64,000 nt of DNA from Limnanthes douglasii subsp. nivea (Eukaryota; Streptophyta; Magnoliopsida; Brassicales; Limnanthaceae). Both the position numbers and the translations under genes were made by a program. Under the pieces are notes generated by a model. That model did no database searches and had not been told where the DNA came from. It was given only the letters and a program-made list of their open reading frames with translations. Of this stretch, positions 1-10,333 are shown in pieces; position 1 is the first letter of the stretch, and each line of letters opens with the position of its first letter. The stretch is taken from the NCBI GenBank assembly GCA_036936605.1, contig JAUPFV010000005.1:61958742-62022741 (forward strand), in the 5' to 3' direction.

Positions 1-926
1 AACTGTTAGTTATTTAGAGGGCCGATGAAGTAGATTAGCAGAAGGATGATATTGTCTTGCCAAAGGGCGAAGTGCAAAAGGTTCGGGCTCGACAAGCTCG
101 TGAAGAGGATGATGAGAGCGAAGAGGCGGTGACACCTCTTGTGAAAATATCGTGTGTTATTATAAATTTCGTTCTTCTTGCAGCAAGGAAGTTGCAACTG
201 GTTGATGAGGAACTTGATAATAAAATGGTGATTCCCGAAAAGAAAAACGGCCACCCTACGGGTTCAACTGCACGACAGAATTGTGAGAAGGCCCTTGAAG
301 TTGTGGTCCTAAACGAGGCTCGAGAAAATGGCTAGACGAGCTGGGCGGAGGGCAGTGACGAGAGAGAGGGGCAGAAAAACTGGATTCTTGAGGAGATAGC
401 TTAAACAATGAACCAATTTGTAACGACTGTAGGTATACTCCCTTCCACTTTTGTAACATGAGTTGGCATGTGTTCATCCTTTATCAATATTGTAAGACCC
501 GAACAGATGCCTATTGGAAAAAACGAGTAGAATCTAGTAAAGTAAGTCAAGTCGTTGAGGAGTTTCCTCTTACAAATATTCCCATGCCTAGCCCATTGAT
601 GCTAATGTTCGAGTAGATCTAACACTGCCTAAAATTTTCTTACTATGACGGTATGCCCATAAGCGAACTCCTCAGAGACAAATGGAGCTGACGATCGAGG
701 TATGGCAAGTTGATACTGTTTACCTTAATCAATAAATGATAACTATGAACTTACCTGAGCATGGATGCAGATGGACCATAATTCGGTGGTTCTAACATAC
801 TCACGTATGTCAAAAGTCGAATACCAGGTTATGGAGAAGTGGAAACCGGAGTCAATGTTCTTTGGATCGATTACGGGTTTGACTACCGAGCTTGCTCGGT
901 TTACAAAAGCTTATGGGTCGGCCAAA
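1..926 (+). other. Left-edge region with two open frames of unknown nature
   Basis: Plus-strand frames of 92 codons (57-335, non-ATG start, acidic and charged) and 61 codons (765-950) lie here. I do not recognise either product. They lie downstream of, and antisense to, the minus-strand gypsy pol remnant at 927-1760. The two full Tat-like elements in this window have an antisense gene in that same relative position, so these frames may be scraps of such a gene. There is no homology I can see to prove it, and chance open frames are equally possible. Confidence 0.2.
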
Positions 927-1760
927 TCACAAAAAGAGAAGGCAAATTAGGCTAATGAGGGGCTTATAAGTATTTTGGAATTTAGGCTCATTATCTGTCA
1001 TCAAGATGCGTGGTATGACAAATCTTGTAAGTATTTGATTATGGACAAAGTCACATACCTCCTGAGCTCGGGTTCTGAAAAAAGCTTTAGCCTCTACCCA
1101 TTTTGAAAAGTAATCCACCGCAACAATTAGAAATTATCGCTTGTCGGTGGCCATAGAAAATGGCCTAACACGGTCGATGCCGTATTTATCCAAAAGGGCA
1201 AGGGATGGGGACAAGCCGCATCAGCTCGCTTGGAAGATGTTCAGTATTAATGAACTGCTGAAACTGGTGATATTACTGGACAAGGTGTTCCGCATCGCTG
1301 GCCAGCTCTAGCCAATAATAACCTGCTAGGAAAAAACTTCGAATGAGGCTCTGATACCCACAATGTGCCCCAACTTCCCCGTTGTGTAGGTCATGCAGAA
1401 CTTAGGTAGCTTCCCATTAGTCGAGGAAACGCAACAGGGGTCGGGTTGCAGTTTTTTTGTATAAGACGCTGTCGAGCACACAGTACTTTTTTGCCCGCAA
1501 CTAGAGAGTCTTAGCAGCCGCCACATCGGTCGGTAAAATTGCGGAATTTAGGTACGAAATATAGGATAGTCTCCAATCGTTAATGTTATCGATTGCATGG
1601 ATACTTTCACTTTGATCAATTAGTTCTGTAGTCGGCAGTTGCTGGGTGATGATGAGAGGATGCTCGCCCACTGCCAGAGCCTTAGCCAACGATGGGTGAC
1701 GATGAGAGGATGTCCTTCTTCCTGCTTCACTTTGCCCCATTATAGGTTCGTTCATCTTTA
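927..1760 (-). pseudogene. Degraded Ty3/gypsy pol fragment (RNase H-integrase junction and integrase core)
   Basis: On the minus strand, 1118-927 reads DYFSKWVEA followed by LMTDNEPKFQ. These are the two signature stretches of a gypsy integrase core, with the usual TDNGPQF damaged (G to E, Q to K). Upstream, 1755-1326 reads a linker with 'WRLSYISYLNSAILP', then a frameshifted stretch matching the usual lead-in to the integrase zinc finger. Frames change at least twice and the integrase C terminus is missing, so this is a dead fragment. No LTR is visible and the element continues beyond the left edge or is truncated. The family call rests on integrase motifs only. Confidence 0.7.
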
Positions 1761-2429
1761 CTTATCTTCATTTCACTCATCAACACCCATAATTATTTAA
1801 TAACTCAGATTAACTAGGTTACAAAACCAAAAAAATCCAATATACACTTTAACATAAATTTATTCGCTTTTACGTGAGTTTTCATGTTAATTATACATGA
1901 AACCTGATTACTCGATAAAAAAGTATGAAGCAATTCTTTGTTTTTAAATATTTTCTTTTTCATATGACAACTACTATCTAAGAAAAACTCTATTATCTCA
2001 ATCTATTAATCCAAAGGAAAATTATATTCGTAATATAACTATATTAAAGTTTCTTTCATTTTCTTTAAAATTTATATACTATAAAAATCTATACATACAT
2101 TTATTGGTTTTCTAAGAAATTTAGTATACTTAAATTAGATTTCTAAGATCTAAGAATATTTTTTGTATTTTTAATTTTTAAAACCAGAAAACTGTTATAA
2201 AATTACTTAGACTACAATAATATTTAATATCCTATACCCCAAATTTGAAAATGAATAGTCGCTTTAATGTTTCATATCATTCATAAAAAAACAATATTAC
2301 ATTATCTCTAAGGTTGAAACTATTTTTATAACTACGAATTTGGAATTACAAAATAATATTCGTAGCCATAAAAAATTGATTTTCTTAAAAAACTATAAAA
2401 AAGATCAAAATCATCATCCACGATTTACC

Positions 2430-2522
2430 GCTGCGAGTATTCTTAAATTTATGTTTTCATTTTAACCCAATTATCACGGGAGCTGCGAGTATTCTTAAAT
2501 TTATGTTTCCATTTTAACCCAA
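2430..2522. repeat. Near-perfect direct duplication, 52-bp period
   Basis: A 41-bp stretch starting gctgcgagtattcttaaat at 2430 recurs at 2482 with one substitution. The two copies are separated by 11 bp. It is a simple recent tandem duplication. Confidence 0.85.
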
Positions 2523-3653
2523 CTTTTATCACGATAAAAAGAACAAGTTTGTTATCTTGCTGTGAGGAGTAAAGTTCTCCGCACCTCGTTTTTCACAAGT
2601 AAATCTACTCACGGCAAAATCGTTTACACTTCTTTTTTTTTACAAGTAATTCTTTTTTTTCACATGTAAACTTATATTTCCGCAAATGGTTCAGAGTTTG
2701 TGATTTTTTTTGAAGTAAAACCTATTTTTACAAATAGTTTACAACTTTTTATTAAAAAAATACGTTTTACTTTACACAAATAAATGTATATTTATAAATG
2801 AAATACACATATTTCCGCCGATAAGTGAGAACCTTTTTTCACAAGTGGAAATGACATTTTCCAAAGTAAAAATATTTTTTTTGTCAAAAATAAACTTATT
2901 TTTGTAAGTAATTCACAAATGGTGGATTTTTGTTTACCAAAAAAAATTCTTTTCAAACGTAAATATATTTATCTAATTGGTTTGATCTTATTTGAAAAGT
3001 GGCGTTTTTTAGCAAGTAAAAACATAAATAATAAATTTACAAATTGTTCGTTTTGTTGCAGTTTTTGTAATTGCAAAATCAAAGTATTATTTTTTGCAAG
3101 ACAAGAAAAATACATGTTTAAAATTTTACATTGAATATAGGACTGAATCGGAAAAAAAGTTTAAACATACTTTAAATACGAATCAATTTGATCGGTATGT
3201 AATTAAAACAAAAATAAATAGTTATAGAATATTAAAATTGAATCATCGAACTATATATTAATCTGTCACAAATCTCAATATCGAAAATAATTGAATAAAA
3301 GAGAAAGAGTAAAAGTGAAACATAATCTAACTATAAAAAAAATATAACCAAAAGTAGTGTTAATATTTTAAAAAATCTAGATATTTATTAGTAATAAGTA
3401 ATTTAATTTCAAATATTGGATAGTATTAAATAAAATTTTAAATATTTATTTTTATATAAATTTGACTTGAATAATCGATAATATTTGATTGTATTGAAAA
3501 AATAAAAAATGATTTAATATACCAATATAAATATAAATGATTAATCGATTTGAAAATAAGATAAAAACGCATATTTTATCTTTTAACTAATAAATAATTT
3601 GGATTATCAAATAATAAATTTGTAAAAATAGATACTAATGTTTAATAGTACTA

Positions 3654-3660
<7 letters not shown>

Positions 3661-3711
<51 letters not shown>
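3661..3711. repeat. (TA)n microsatellite
   Basis: About 50 bp of uninterrupted alternating AT. Confidence 0.97.
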
Positions 3712-3712
<1 letters not shown>

Positions 3713-4370
3713 CTACTAATTAATAATTAGCGACAGTTAAAACTATTTAGAAACATATATGATAATTCAATAATCATCTAATTTTTTTAATATTAATATA
3801 TTTTTAACCTATTTTTCTCTCATTTTTTTTTTCGTTTTTAAGTGTGATATTTCAAACCATAGTTCAAAAATCTAAAAATACCATTGATCCTGTTTTTAAA
3901 GACGAATAGAACTAGATTTATGCAAAATATTTTGATTTTCTTTTGGTTGCGTTACGTGTAATTGGGTTGTAAATTATTGTGTGGAATAACAAAATATAAT
4001 TTGTTTTGTGGAAATAATTTAATTGGCTGTTAAACAACTAACTTTTATGTAGATTTTGTGTATTTTTTACTATGTTTAGGGTGCACAATTAGGTGTAATT
4101 TGGTTGCGAAAAAAAAACAACTTTGTTTTGTTTTAGTTCCGTAATTAGGTGGTGAAAAAAAACAATATTGCGTAAATAGGACATTCGGTTGTGATATAAG
4201 TATGATTGTGTGAAAAACAAAATACAACTTGTTTAGGTGAAAACAAGTGTTAATTGGGCGTGAAACAACTAATTATTTTTGTAGTTGCTAAAATATGTGC
4301 ATTTTTATGTTGAAAAAACTTGTTTAAAAAAAATTGGACTATGTGAAACTACGTGTAATTTAGTTACAAC

Positions 4371-4607
4371 TGTTAGAGTGGCGACCAAAGTCCCACATCC
4401 CACATTGGTTAAACATGGGAAGGATCAATGGTATATAAGTAAGAACATACCTCAACTAGTATGAGGCCTTTTGAAAGTGGACCAAATGCAAAGCCGTGAG
4501 GGCCTTCGGGTGCCAAAGCGGACAATATCATACTGGTGTTGAGATCGGTTGTGTTCTTACTTATATGTGGACCGGACCCCTAATTCACAACACCCATATT
4601 CCCAACA
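4371..4607 (+). repeat. 5' LTR of the TRIM-like element
   Basis: It runs from TGTTAGAG to CCCAACA (possibly two bases longer). It contains a TATA-like ggtatataagtaag at about 4429-4442, the probable promoter, followed by a TCCCACATC-type segment near its start. Confidence 0.8.
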
Positions 4608-4748
4608 CATGGTATCAGAGCGTCAACCCCAGACAGAACGCGATGGTGGTGTTCTTACTTATATGCGGACCAGACCCCTAATTCACAACACCCATATTCC
4701 CAACACATGGTATCAGAGCGTCAACCCCAGACGGAACGCGATGGTGGT
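4553..4748 (+). repeat. 98-bp tandem duplication spanning LTR end and PBS
   Basis: Two copies (4553-4650 and 4651-4748) start gttcttacttatatg and each contains the last ~55 bp of the LTR, the PBS and the following bases. They differ by only a few substitutions. Confidence 0.9.
4610..4621 (+). promoter_or_regulatory. Primer-binding site (initiator tRNA-Met type)
   Basis: TGGTATCAGAGC lies immediately after the LTR end and is the typical tRNA-Met PBS of plant copia and TRIM elements. A second copy lies 98 bp downstream because of a tandem duplication. Confidence 0.85.
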
Positions 4749-4818
4749 ATTCTCGGAGGTCAAACATGATGAACCAATAGTCATGCTCAAGGTGAATAAT
4801 CTACTCTATACATCCTAG

Positions 4819-4974
4819 TTTGGAGTGTCCATGACTCATCAAGCGGTGGTACTTGATTGGAGTGGATAGTGGAGCTAAGGAACCGGCGCAGGATGGTTCG
4901 GAGCGTCCATGACTCATCAAGCAGTGGTACTTGATTGGAGTGGATAGTGGAGCTAAGGAACAGGCGCAGGATGG
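4819..4974 (+). repeat. 78-bp tandem duplication in the TRIM interior
   Basis: Copies at 4819-4896 and 4897-4974 share 'atgactcatcaagc' and 'ttgattggagtggatagtgg', with few differences. Confidence 0.9.
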
Positions 4975-5087
4975 TCGAGTGAGTAGATAGATCCGCTGTA
5001 AAAAGCTCTATTGCTCAGGTGGAGCAATATCTGATTAGAGTGAGCGGATGAAAGTCAATTGAGAGGAGGCTAAGTGCTACTTTGTTC

Positions 5088-5099
5088 GAGAGGAGAAAT
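5088..5099 (+). promoter_or_regulatory. Polypurine tract of the TRIM-like element
   Basis: gagaggagaaat ends directly at the 3' LTR start (TGTTAGAG at 5100). This is the expected priming site for plus-strand synthesis. Confidence 0.7.
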
Positions 5100-5384
5100 T
5101 GTTAGAGTGGCGACCAAAGTCCCACATCCCACATCGGTTAAACATGGGAAGGATCAATGGTATATAAGTAAGAACATACCTCAACTAGTATGAGGCCTTT
5201 TGGAAGTGGACCAAATGCAAAGCCGTTCTTACTTATATACGAAGGCGGAATATGCGGACAGGACCCCTAATTCACAACGCCCAATTCTACTTGTGGACCC
5301 CCAATTCACAACGCCCAATTCTACCCCTAATTCACAACGCCCAATTCTACTTGTGGACCCCCAATTCACAACGCCCAATTCTAC
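5100..5384 (+). repeat. 3' LTR of the TRIM-like element, rearranged
   Basis: The first ~125 bp match the 5' LTR. An internal segment of the 5' LTR (about 4495-4550) is missing. The end is expanded into two 60-bp units (5264-5323 and 5324-5383), each made of two ~30-bp halves around 'attcacaacgcccaattctac'. The expansion obscures the true LTR end. Confidence 0.75.
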
Positions 5385-5671
5385 TTGTGAAATAAGTGGG
5401 ATTGTGTGAAAAAACAAAATACAACTTGTTTTTTGAAAATAAATGTTAATATGGTGGGAACCAACTAACTTCTTTTACAAGTACCAAAATATGTGCATTT
5501 ATGTGTTGAAAAAACTAGATGGGATGTCAAAAAACAACTTTGTTCTAGTTACGTAACTATGTGCAAATATGTTACGAAAATAAAAAAACGAATGGTTGAG
5601 TAAATAGAATTTTCGGCTGTGAAATAAGTCTAATTGTGAAAAAACCTAACACAACTTATTTTTTTTCTAAG

Positions 5672-5965
5672 AGTAAATAGAACTTTGGTTGTGAAATAAG
5701 TCTGTGAAAAAACATAATACAACCTATTTTTTTCTAAGGGAACCCACAACTGTTACTCAACGAGTCCGCATAGAACTTTGGTGGTGAAATAAGTCTAATT
5801 GTGAAAAAACATAATACAACTTATTTTTTTCTAAGGGAACCCACAGCCGTTACTCAACGAGTGCGCATAGAACTTTGGTTGTGAAATAAGTCTAATTGTG
5901 AAAAAACATAATACAACTTATTTTTTTCTAAGGGAACCCACAGCCATTACTCAACGAGTGCGCAC
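5672..5965. repeat. 97-bp tandem repeats containing a SINE 3' tail
   Basis: About three units; the word catagaactttgg recurs at 5769 and 5866, and gtgcgc at 5861 and 5958. Each unit joins satellite-like sequence (gtgaaataagtctaattgtg, aacataatacaactta) to 'ctaagggaacccacagcc..tactcaacgag'. The latter is the reverse complement of the 3' end of the SINE annotated next to it. The tail was therefore amplified together with the flanking satellite. Confidence 0.8.
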
Positions 5966-6165
5966 AAGGTAAACCCTTGATCTTAGACAATAGCCTGCAA
6001 ACCATCGCCAGAAGGTAAACCACACAAGGTGCCAACAAACCATCGCCAGAAGGTAAACCACACAAGGTGACAGACTCAACCAATAAAGCGTTTGTAGAGA
6101 GACTTGAACTCATGACCTTTGGTCATAAGAATACCTTACTCCACCAACTGGACTACCTATTTGGG
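5920..6165 (-). mobile_element. tRNA-derived SINE, copy 1
   Basis: Read on the minus strand it begins near 6165 with an A-box-like TAGTCCAGTTGGTGG (about 6141-6155) and has a B-box AGTTCAAGTC (6101-6110), the internal RNA polymerase III promoter. A tRNA-unrelated body ending in a T-rich tail follows. The body holds an internal 38-bp duplication (from 5999 and 6037). Direct repeats 'acataataca' flank it (5907 and 6171). It does not encode protein and would rely on LINE enzymes. Confidence 0.8.
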
Positions 6166-6182
6166 ACCAACATAATACAACT

Positions 6183-6391
6183 TTTTACTTTTTTGGAGGA
6201 AACCCACAACGGCTACTCAACGAGTGCGCAGAGGGTAAACCCTTAGTCTGACGCAATGGTCTTCAAACTAACGCCGGAAGGTAAACCACACAAGATGACA
6301 AACCCAGCCAAGAAAACGTATGTGGAAGGACTCGAACTTATGAGCTTTAGTCATAAGCATACCTTACTCAACCAACTCGGCTACCTTTGAG
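6183..6391 (-). mobile_element. tRNA-derived SINE, copy 2
   Basis: Same family as copy 1, on the minus strand. The A box (TAGCCGAGTTGG) is near 6370-6388 and the B box reads AGTTCGAGTCC. It is bounded by direct repeats 'caacataataca' at 6168 and 6394, a likely target-site duplication. The left flank is shared with copy 1, so the pair arose by insertion into, or duplication of, one site. Confidence 0.85.
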
Positions 6392-6570
6392 AGCAACATA
6401 ATACATATTTTTTTTGTAAAATAACTAATTTGTTTTCGTAAAATAAGGATTAATTTTTTATAAAATAACTAATATTGTTGAGTGGCTAAAATATGTGTTT
6501 TTTTATGTTAATTTTTTTTATTTAAAAAATAAATTATATCTGAGGTTGTGAAAATACATGTTATTTGAGG

Positions 6571-7180
6571 GTAAAATTAGTATAAATAAATTCAAAAATA
6601 TCATTCATATATTTCATTTTAAAATTAAATATATTTTTGTTTTTTTAAATTAGAATTCCAAAAATATAAAATTTTAAATATCAAAACAACTAATTGTACT
6701 TAATAAAAAAATCAAAATCGTTATACGGCCATATATACACATTAATACATATATTTACTAATTAATTTATTTGTGTTTATTTATTTTAAGAGTTAATATT
6801 TTGTTCCTACATGATTATAGACAACTAATTATATACTTATAAAATGATTTTTAACTTTATTTGTAATGTCCGTCTTATCCAAATCTAATCATCATTGCAT
6901 AAGTGCTTTTATTTATCATAATTTTATCCATTTTTGCATTGATTTTACTTTAGATGATGATTTACAAGTCTTCAGATCACACTCGTTTTCTTAAACTTAT
7001 GTTTTTCATGATCCAGAAGTGGCATTTCGTAAACGTACAGTAAAAGTTAAACACTAGCAAGAAAAAATCGAAGTTTTATTTACTTACCATATACATAAGG
7101 GTAAAACAAGAAGATAAAAATAATTTATAATTAAAAAACAATAAATCATTGGTCATCTTGTTCTAATCCAAACTTGTCTG
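6571..7180. other. AT-rich upstream region of the PP2C gene
   Basis: No coding sequence or mobile-element hallmark is seen. This should include the distal promoter of the downstream gene, but no specific cis-element can be named with confidence. Confidence 0.5.
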
Positions 7181-7183
7181 TGT

Positions 7184-7193
7184 CTATATATTA
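7184..7193 (+). promoter_or_regulatory. Probable TATA box of the PP2C gene
   Basis: ctatatatta is followed about 30 bp later by the start of a pyrimidine-rich stretch, and by a (CT)n tract at 7289-7318, typical of plant 5' leaders. This predicts transcription starting near 7215-7225. Confidence 0.6.
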
Positions 7194-7219
7194 ATGATAG
7201 ACAACATTCAGCTCCTCTC

Positions 7220-8107
7220 TCAAATTATCCAAATCTCAGAGATCTCCTTTTCTCTACTCTACTAAACCCATCATCATCGTCATCATCACTCTCTCTCTCT
7301 CTATACTCTCTCTCTCTAAACAGAAAAAAAAACAAAGAACGAGTCTTACTATTGGTTGTTACGGTTTTTTCTCAGATACTATACCTCCACATTTATCTCT
7401 CTTTCTCTATAGACCTCTTCTCTGCATTGATTCCGTACTACTCCTCCTCCGTAATTTGCTCGTCAAATTTCGTATTCAGTTGATTCCAATTTGGTTTTTT
7501 TTTTCTGAGTCATGATCATATAGCTTGATCCGATAAAGGGTTTTGCTGGAAATTCGATTGCTTCGGGTGAGGATTCTCGAAACCCACTTTGTTTATATGT
7601 GTTCGATTTAGCGTTTTTTTTTTCTGGGTTTTTTAAAGTTTGTATTTTTAGAAATCATTAACATCTGTATTGCTCCGGTATATAAATATTTCTACGTAGA
7701 TCTGTTTGTGTTTTTTTGTGTGTTAGTATTATAAGGTTGTTTTGGTTCTATTGGATTATTCTCAAGTGAGCGTGAATGGTATAGTATTAGATTGTATTAT
7801 AATAATGTAATATAATCCGGTGACTGAGAAATGGGTTTCTGGAGATTGGCAGGTAGAATAAGCGAGTCCATCTGTTCATGTATGCACTTGTTTTCCTACA
7901 TTAAGAGTAAATTCAGAGTGACACCACGAAGGAGTATGAGTATGAGTGAGCATCATCAGTCTTGTTGATAAAGAGTGTGAAGAGATTTTAGGATCACAAG
8001 GATTTTGCGTAAATCAGTTCCTGACGGATTCTTCGGAGGAAAACCGGGGTGGTTGTGGTTGCGCGGCTGGTCTGGAGTGCCTTTTAAGTATAATCAGGGC
8101 CCTTAGA
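7220..8107 (+). promoter_or_regulatory. 5' leader of the PP2C gene with probable leader intron and two uORFs
   Basis: The leader is CT-rich at its start. A plausible leader intron runs 7567 (gtgagg) to 7852 (ttggcag). The remaining leader carries two short upstream ORFs, 7878-7904 (8 codons plus stop) and 7936-7968 (10 codons plus stop). No further ATG occurs before the main start at 8108. The reading frame of exon 1 stays open upstream to 7946 but contains no ATG there, which supports the 8108 start. Confidence 0.55.
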
Positions 8108-10333
8108 ATGGGGTCCTGCTTATCAGCGGAAACCAGGTGCTCTTCTCCTGGTTCACCCTCGCTTGGTGTCAAGAAGAGAAAGAACTCCAAGAAAAGATCC
8201 ACCTCACGCAACTCTTCCTTCGATTACCGGAGAGAAGAACCGCTGCATCGGGTTCCAGGCAGGATCTTCTCGAATGGTTCGAGTGAGGTTGCTTCACTTT
8301 ATAGTCAGCAAGGGAAGAAAGGTCTTAATCAGGATGCAATGATTGTCTGGGAGGTCAGTTGACTTGTTCTTAATGTAAATAAGCATGTCAGCAAAGCATA
8401 TATTATTTCTGTGTTTGATGCTTTGAAAACTAGTAGCTTAGTTTATCTGCAACATGCCATATTCTAAATGCGAATATATTTGTTTGCGAATTTTATCGAT
8501 CTTCTCGTGTCGGCTATTCATAGCTATGCCTCTAGTTTAGGGATTTCGAAGATGTTGCTCACTTTGGTTGTTACAAAACTCGGAGCTAACACGAAACAAC
8601 CTATTTATAATCCATCCTTTTAGATGATAATTGCTAAACTTTGTAAATGTATTGAATTTCTGCATTTAGCACAAAATTTGTTTTAGCTCACCTCTATGTG
8701 ATTCTGAATCTCCAGAATTTCGGGTCAAGGACGGACACAATTTTTTGTGGCGTGTTTGATGGGCATGGGCCTTACGGTCATATGGTTGCGAAAAGAGTGA
8801 GAGACATGCTTCCCCTCAAATTAAGCACTCATTGGGAAATGAACGCTACTAGCAATGATGTTTTAAGAGAAATTAACCTCAACGGTGCAAATTCGATGAT
8901 ATCTGAAGAAGCTCCATTCATATCAGCTGATGATGAATCCCAAGCCTCTGTTGACTTCGATGACACAGAAAAATATCCAGAAGTATTCCAAACACTAAAA
9001 GAGTCATATCTCAAGTCCTTCAAAGTCATGGACAGGGAGCTGAAAATGCATGCGAATATCGATTGCTTCTGCAGTGGAACAACAGCAGTAACTTTTATCA
9101 AGCAGGTAATTTTCTTCTAATATTTATTAAAAAAAATGTTTTGGATACTGCTTTGTTGTTCATCATTATCCCTTGGCTGTTTGTATAGGGTAAGCATCTT
9201 GTTATTGGAAATGTTGGAGACTCGAGAGCTGTGATGGGTACTAGAGGCAAGGATAACATTCTTACTGCTGTTCAGTTGACTGTGGATCTCAAACCCAATC
9301 TTCCAGGTCTCTATCTCATTATGCTTATCAGTCTTTCGTTTCCTTATTTCTTCTATTCAAGAGTTATGAATTCCAATGATTTGCTTTGTACTTCAATTTA
9401 CATTTCGAACGATAAAAGTAGGCTAGAAGGTTTCTCTCTGTAGGCACTTGTTCCTTTCAATATTGGTTATTTCTATGGATACAGATTTTTCAAATGTATA
9501 CGGTCTCAGTTTACTTGTTCCTTTATACAGCTGAAACCGAGAGAATTCATAAATGTAGAGGACGTGTATTTGCTCTTCACGATGAACCTGAGGTTTCAAG
9601 AGTTTGGCTGCCACACAGTGACTCACCTGGACTTGCAATGGCTCGTGCTTTTGGTGATTTTTGCCTCAAGGATTTTGGCCTCATCTCTGTGCCAGAAGTA
9701 TACTATCGATGCCTCTGCGACAAGGATGAATTCATTGTCTTGGCTACAGATGGGGTAATCAGACAAAACTATACATTTATCTCTCGTTGTTTTGTTTTGT
9801 TTTCTTTCTCAATTTAATTTTTTATTCATATTTTTCTGTAGATTTGGGATGTCCTCACAAATGAAGAGGTCGTAGATATTGTAGCCTCAGCCTCATCGCG
9901 TTCTTTTGCGGCTCGAGCGTTAGTTGAATCTGCAGTTCGAGGTTGGAAATATAAGTACCCAACGTCAAAAGTTGATGACTGTGCCGTTGTCTGCCTCTTC
10001 CTTGACTCCGATCGGTACAGTTCATCCACTGCGTCCAGTTTAAAGCCAAAGGAGCAGCAATCTTTGCTAGACCTGGATCACTTAATCACCAATAAAGCCG
10101 ATAGTTCAACTGAGTCAACAAACAAAGACCATTCAAACACTGTCCAAACTGGCAAAGCCATAATGCAAGAACAAAGTGAAGAAGAAGAAGAAGATAAACT
10201 GGCTTTAGAATCCGGACCAGAATGGTCTGCTCTTGAAGGAGTTGCCAGAGTCAATACACTATTAACCCTACCGAGGTTTGTGCCGGGGAAAGAAGACAAC
10301 AAACCTAGCGGAGGCACAAAACCACGCAAATAA
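8108..10333 (+). CDS. Protein phosphatase 2C, plant group E type (489 aa, five coding exons)
   Basis: Mg/Mn-dependent Ser/Thr phosphatase, inferred from family motifs. Exons: 8108-8353, 8716-9105, 9189-9306, 9531-9754, 9842-10333; all introns are GT-AG and the joined frame is open for 490 codons including TAA. The start MGSCLS fits N-myristoylation and palmitoylation, suggesting membrane attachment. A basic Ser-rich stretch follows (residues 21-37). PP2C motifs are complete: QDAMIVWE (75-82), VFDGHG (95-100), CSGTTAV, GDSRAV (222-227), PGLAMARAFGD (284-294), ATDGIWD (323-329) and VDDCAVV (370-376), which together supply the metal-binding aspartates. The C-terminal tail of ~105 residues is Ser/Glu-rich. 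The length and the tail match plant group E PP2Cs; the exact orthologue cannot be fixed here. It looks intact and is the only host gene in the window. Confidence 0.95.

Larger units (their letters stand above)
1761..3940. other. AT-rich DNA without genes; degenerate short repeats
   Basis: No coding sequence is supportable here. From about 2560 to 3080 the sequence repeats T-runs next to cacaagtaaa/acaagtaat-like words, a degenerate tandem family that resembles the array further right (3940-6570). The 71-codon frame at 2919-3134 is made of these words and is not a gene. Confidence 0.6.
4371..5384 (+). mobile_element. TRIM-like small non-autonomous LTR retroelement
   Basis: About 1 kb, flanked by two direct repeats that start TGTTAGAGTGGCGACCAAAG (4371 and 5100) and agree almost perfectly for ~110 bp. 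A primer-binding site, TGGTATCAGAGC, complementary to plant initiator tRNA-Met 3' ends, follows the 5' LTR. A purine tract precedes the 3' LTR. The ~480-bp interior has no gag or pol. This is the TRIM architecture, so mobility would depend on enzymes from another element. The 3' LTR is rearranged internally and ends in extra tandem units, and I could not find a convincing target-site duplication. Confidence 0.8.
3940..6570. repeat. Degenerate satellite-like array, interrupted by a TRIM and SINEs
   Basis: Variants of a unit containing 'caactaa...gtagttgctaaaatatgtgcat' and 'gtgaaaaaacaaaatacaactt' occur at about 4028, 4261, 5455 and 6420. The first two are ~233 bp apart. Removal of the inserted TRIM brings the third within ~175 bp of the second. 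The copies are strongly diverged, so the array is old. A dot plot would define the unit better than reading by eye. Confidence 0.55.

Noticed and set aside
4496..5417. Several open frames of 60-90 codons on both strands
   Set aside because: They fall inside the LTRs, PBS duplication and tandem units of the TRIM-like element, and their 'protein repeats' are the DNA repeats.
5920..6391. A- and B-box sequences as genuine tRNA genes
   Set aside because: No cloverleaf can be folded with a proper acceptor stem and anticodon arm; the boxes belong to SINEs.
7946..8107. N-terminal extension of the PP2C frame
   Set aside because: The frame is open but lacks an ATG, while the start at 8108 gives the MGSCLS myristoylation signal typical of the family.
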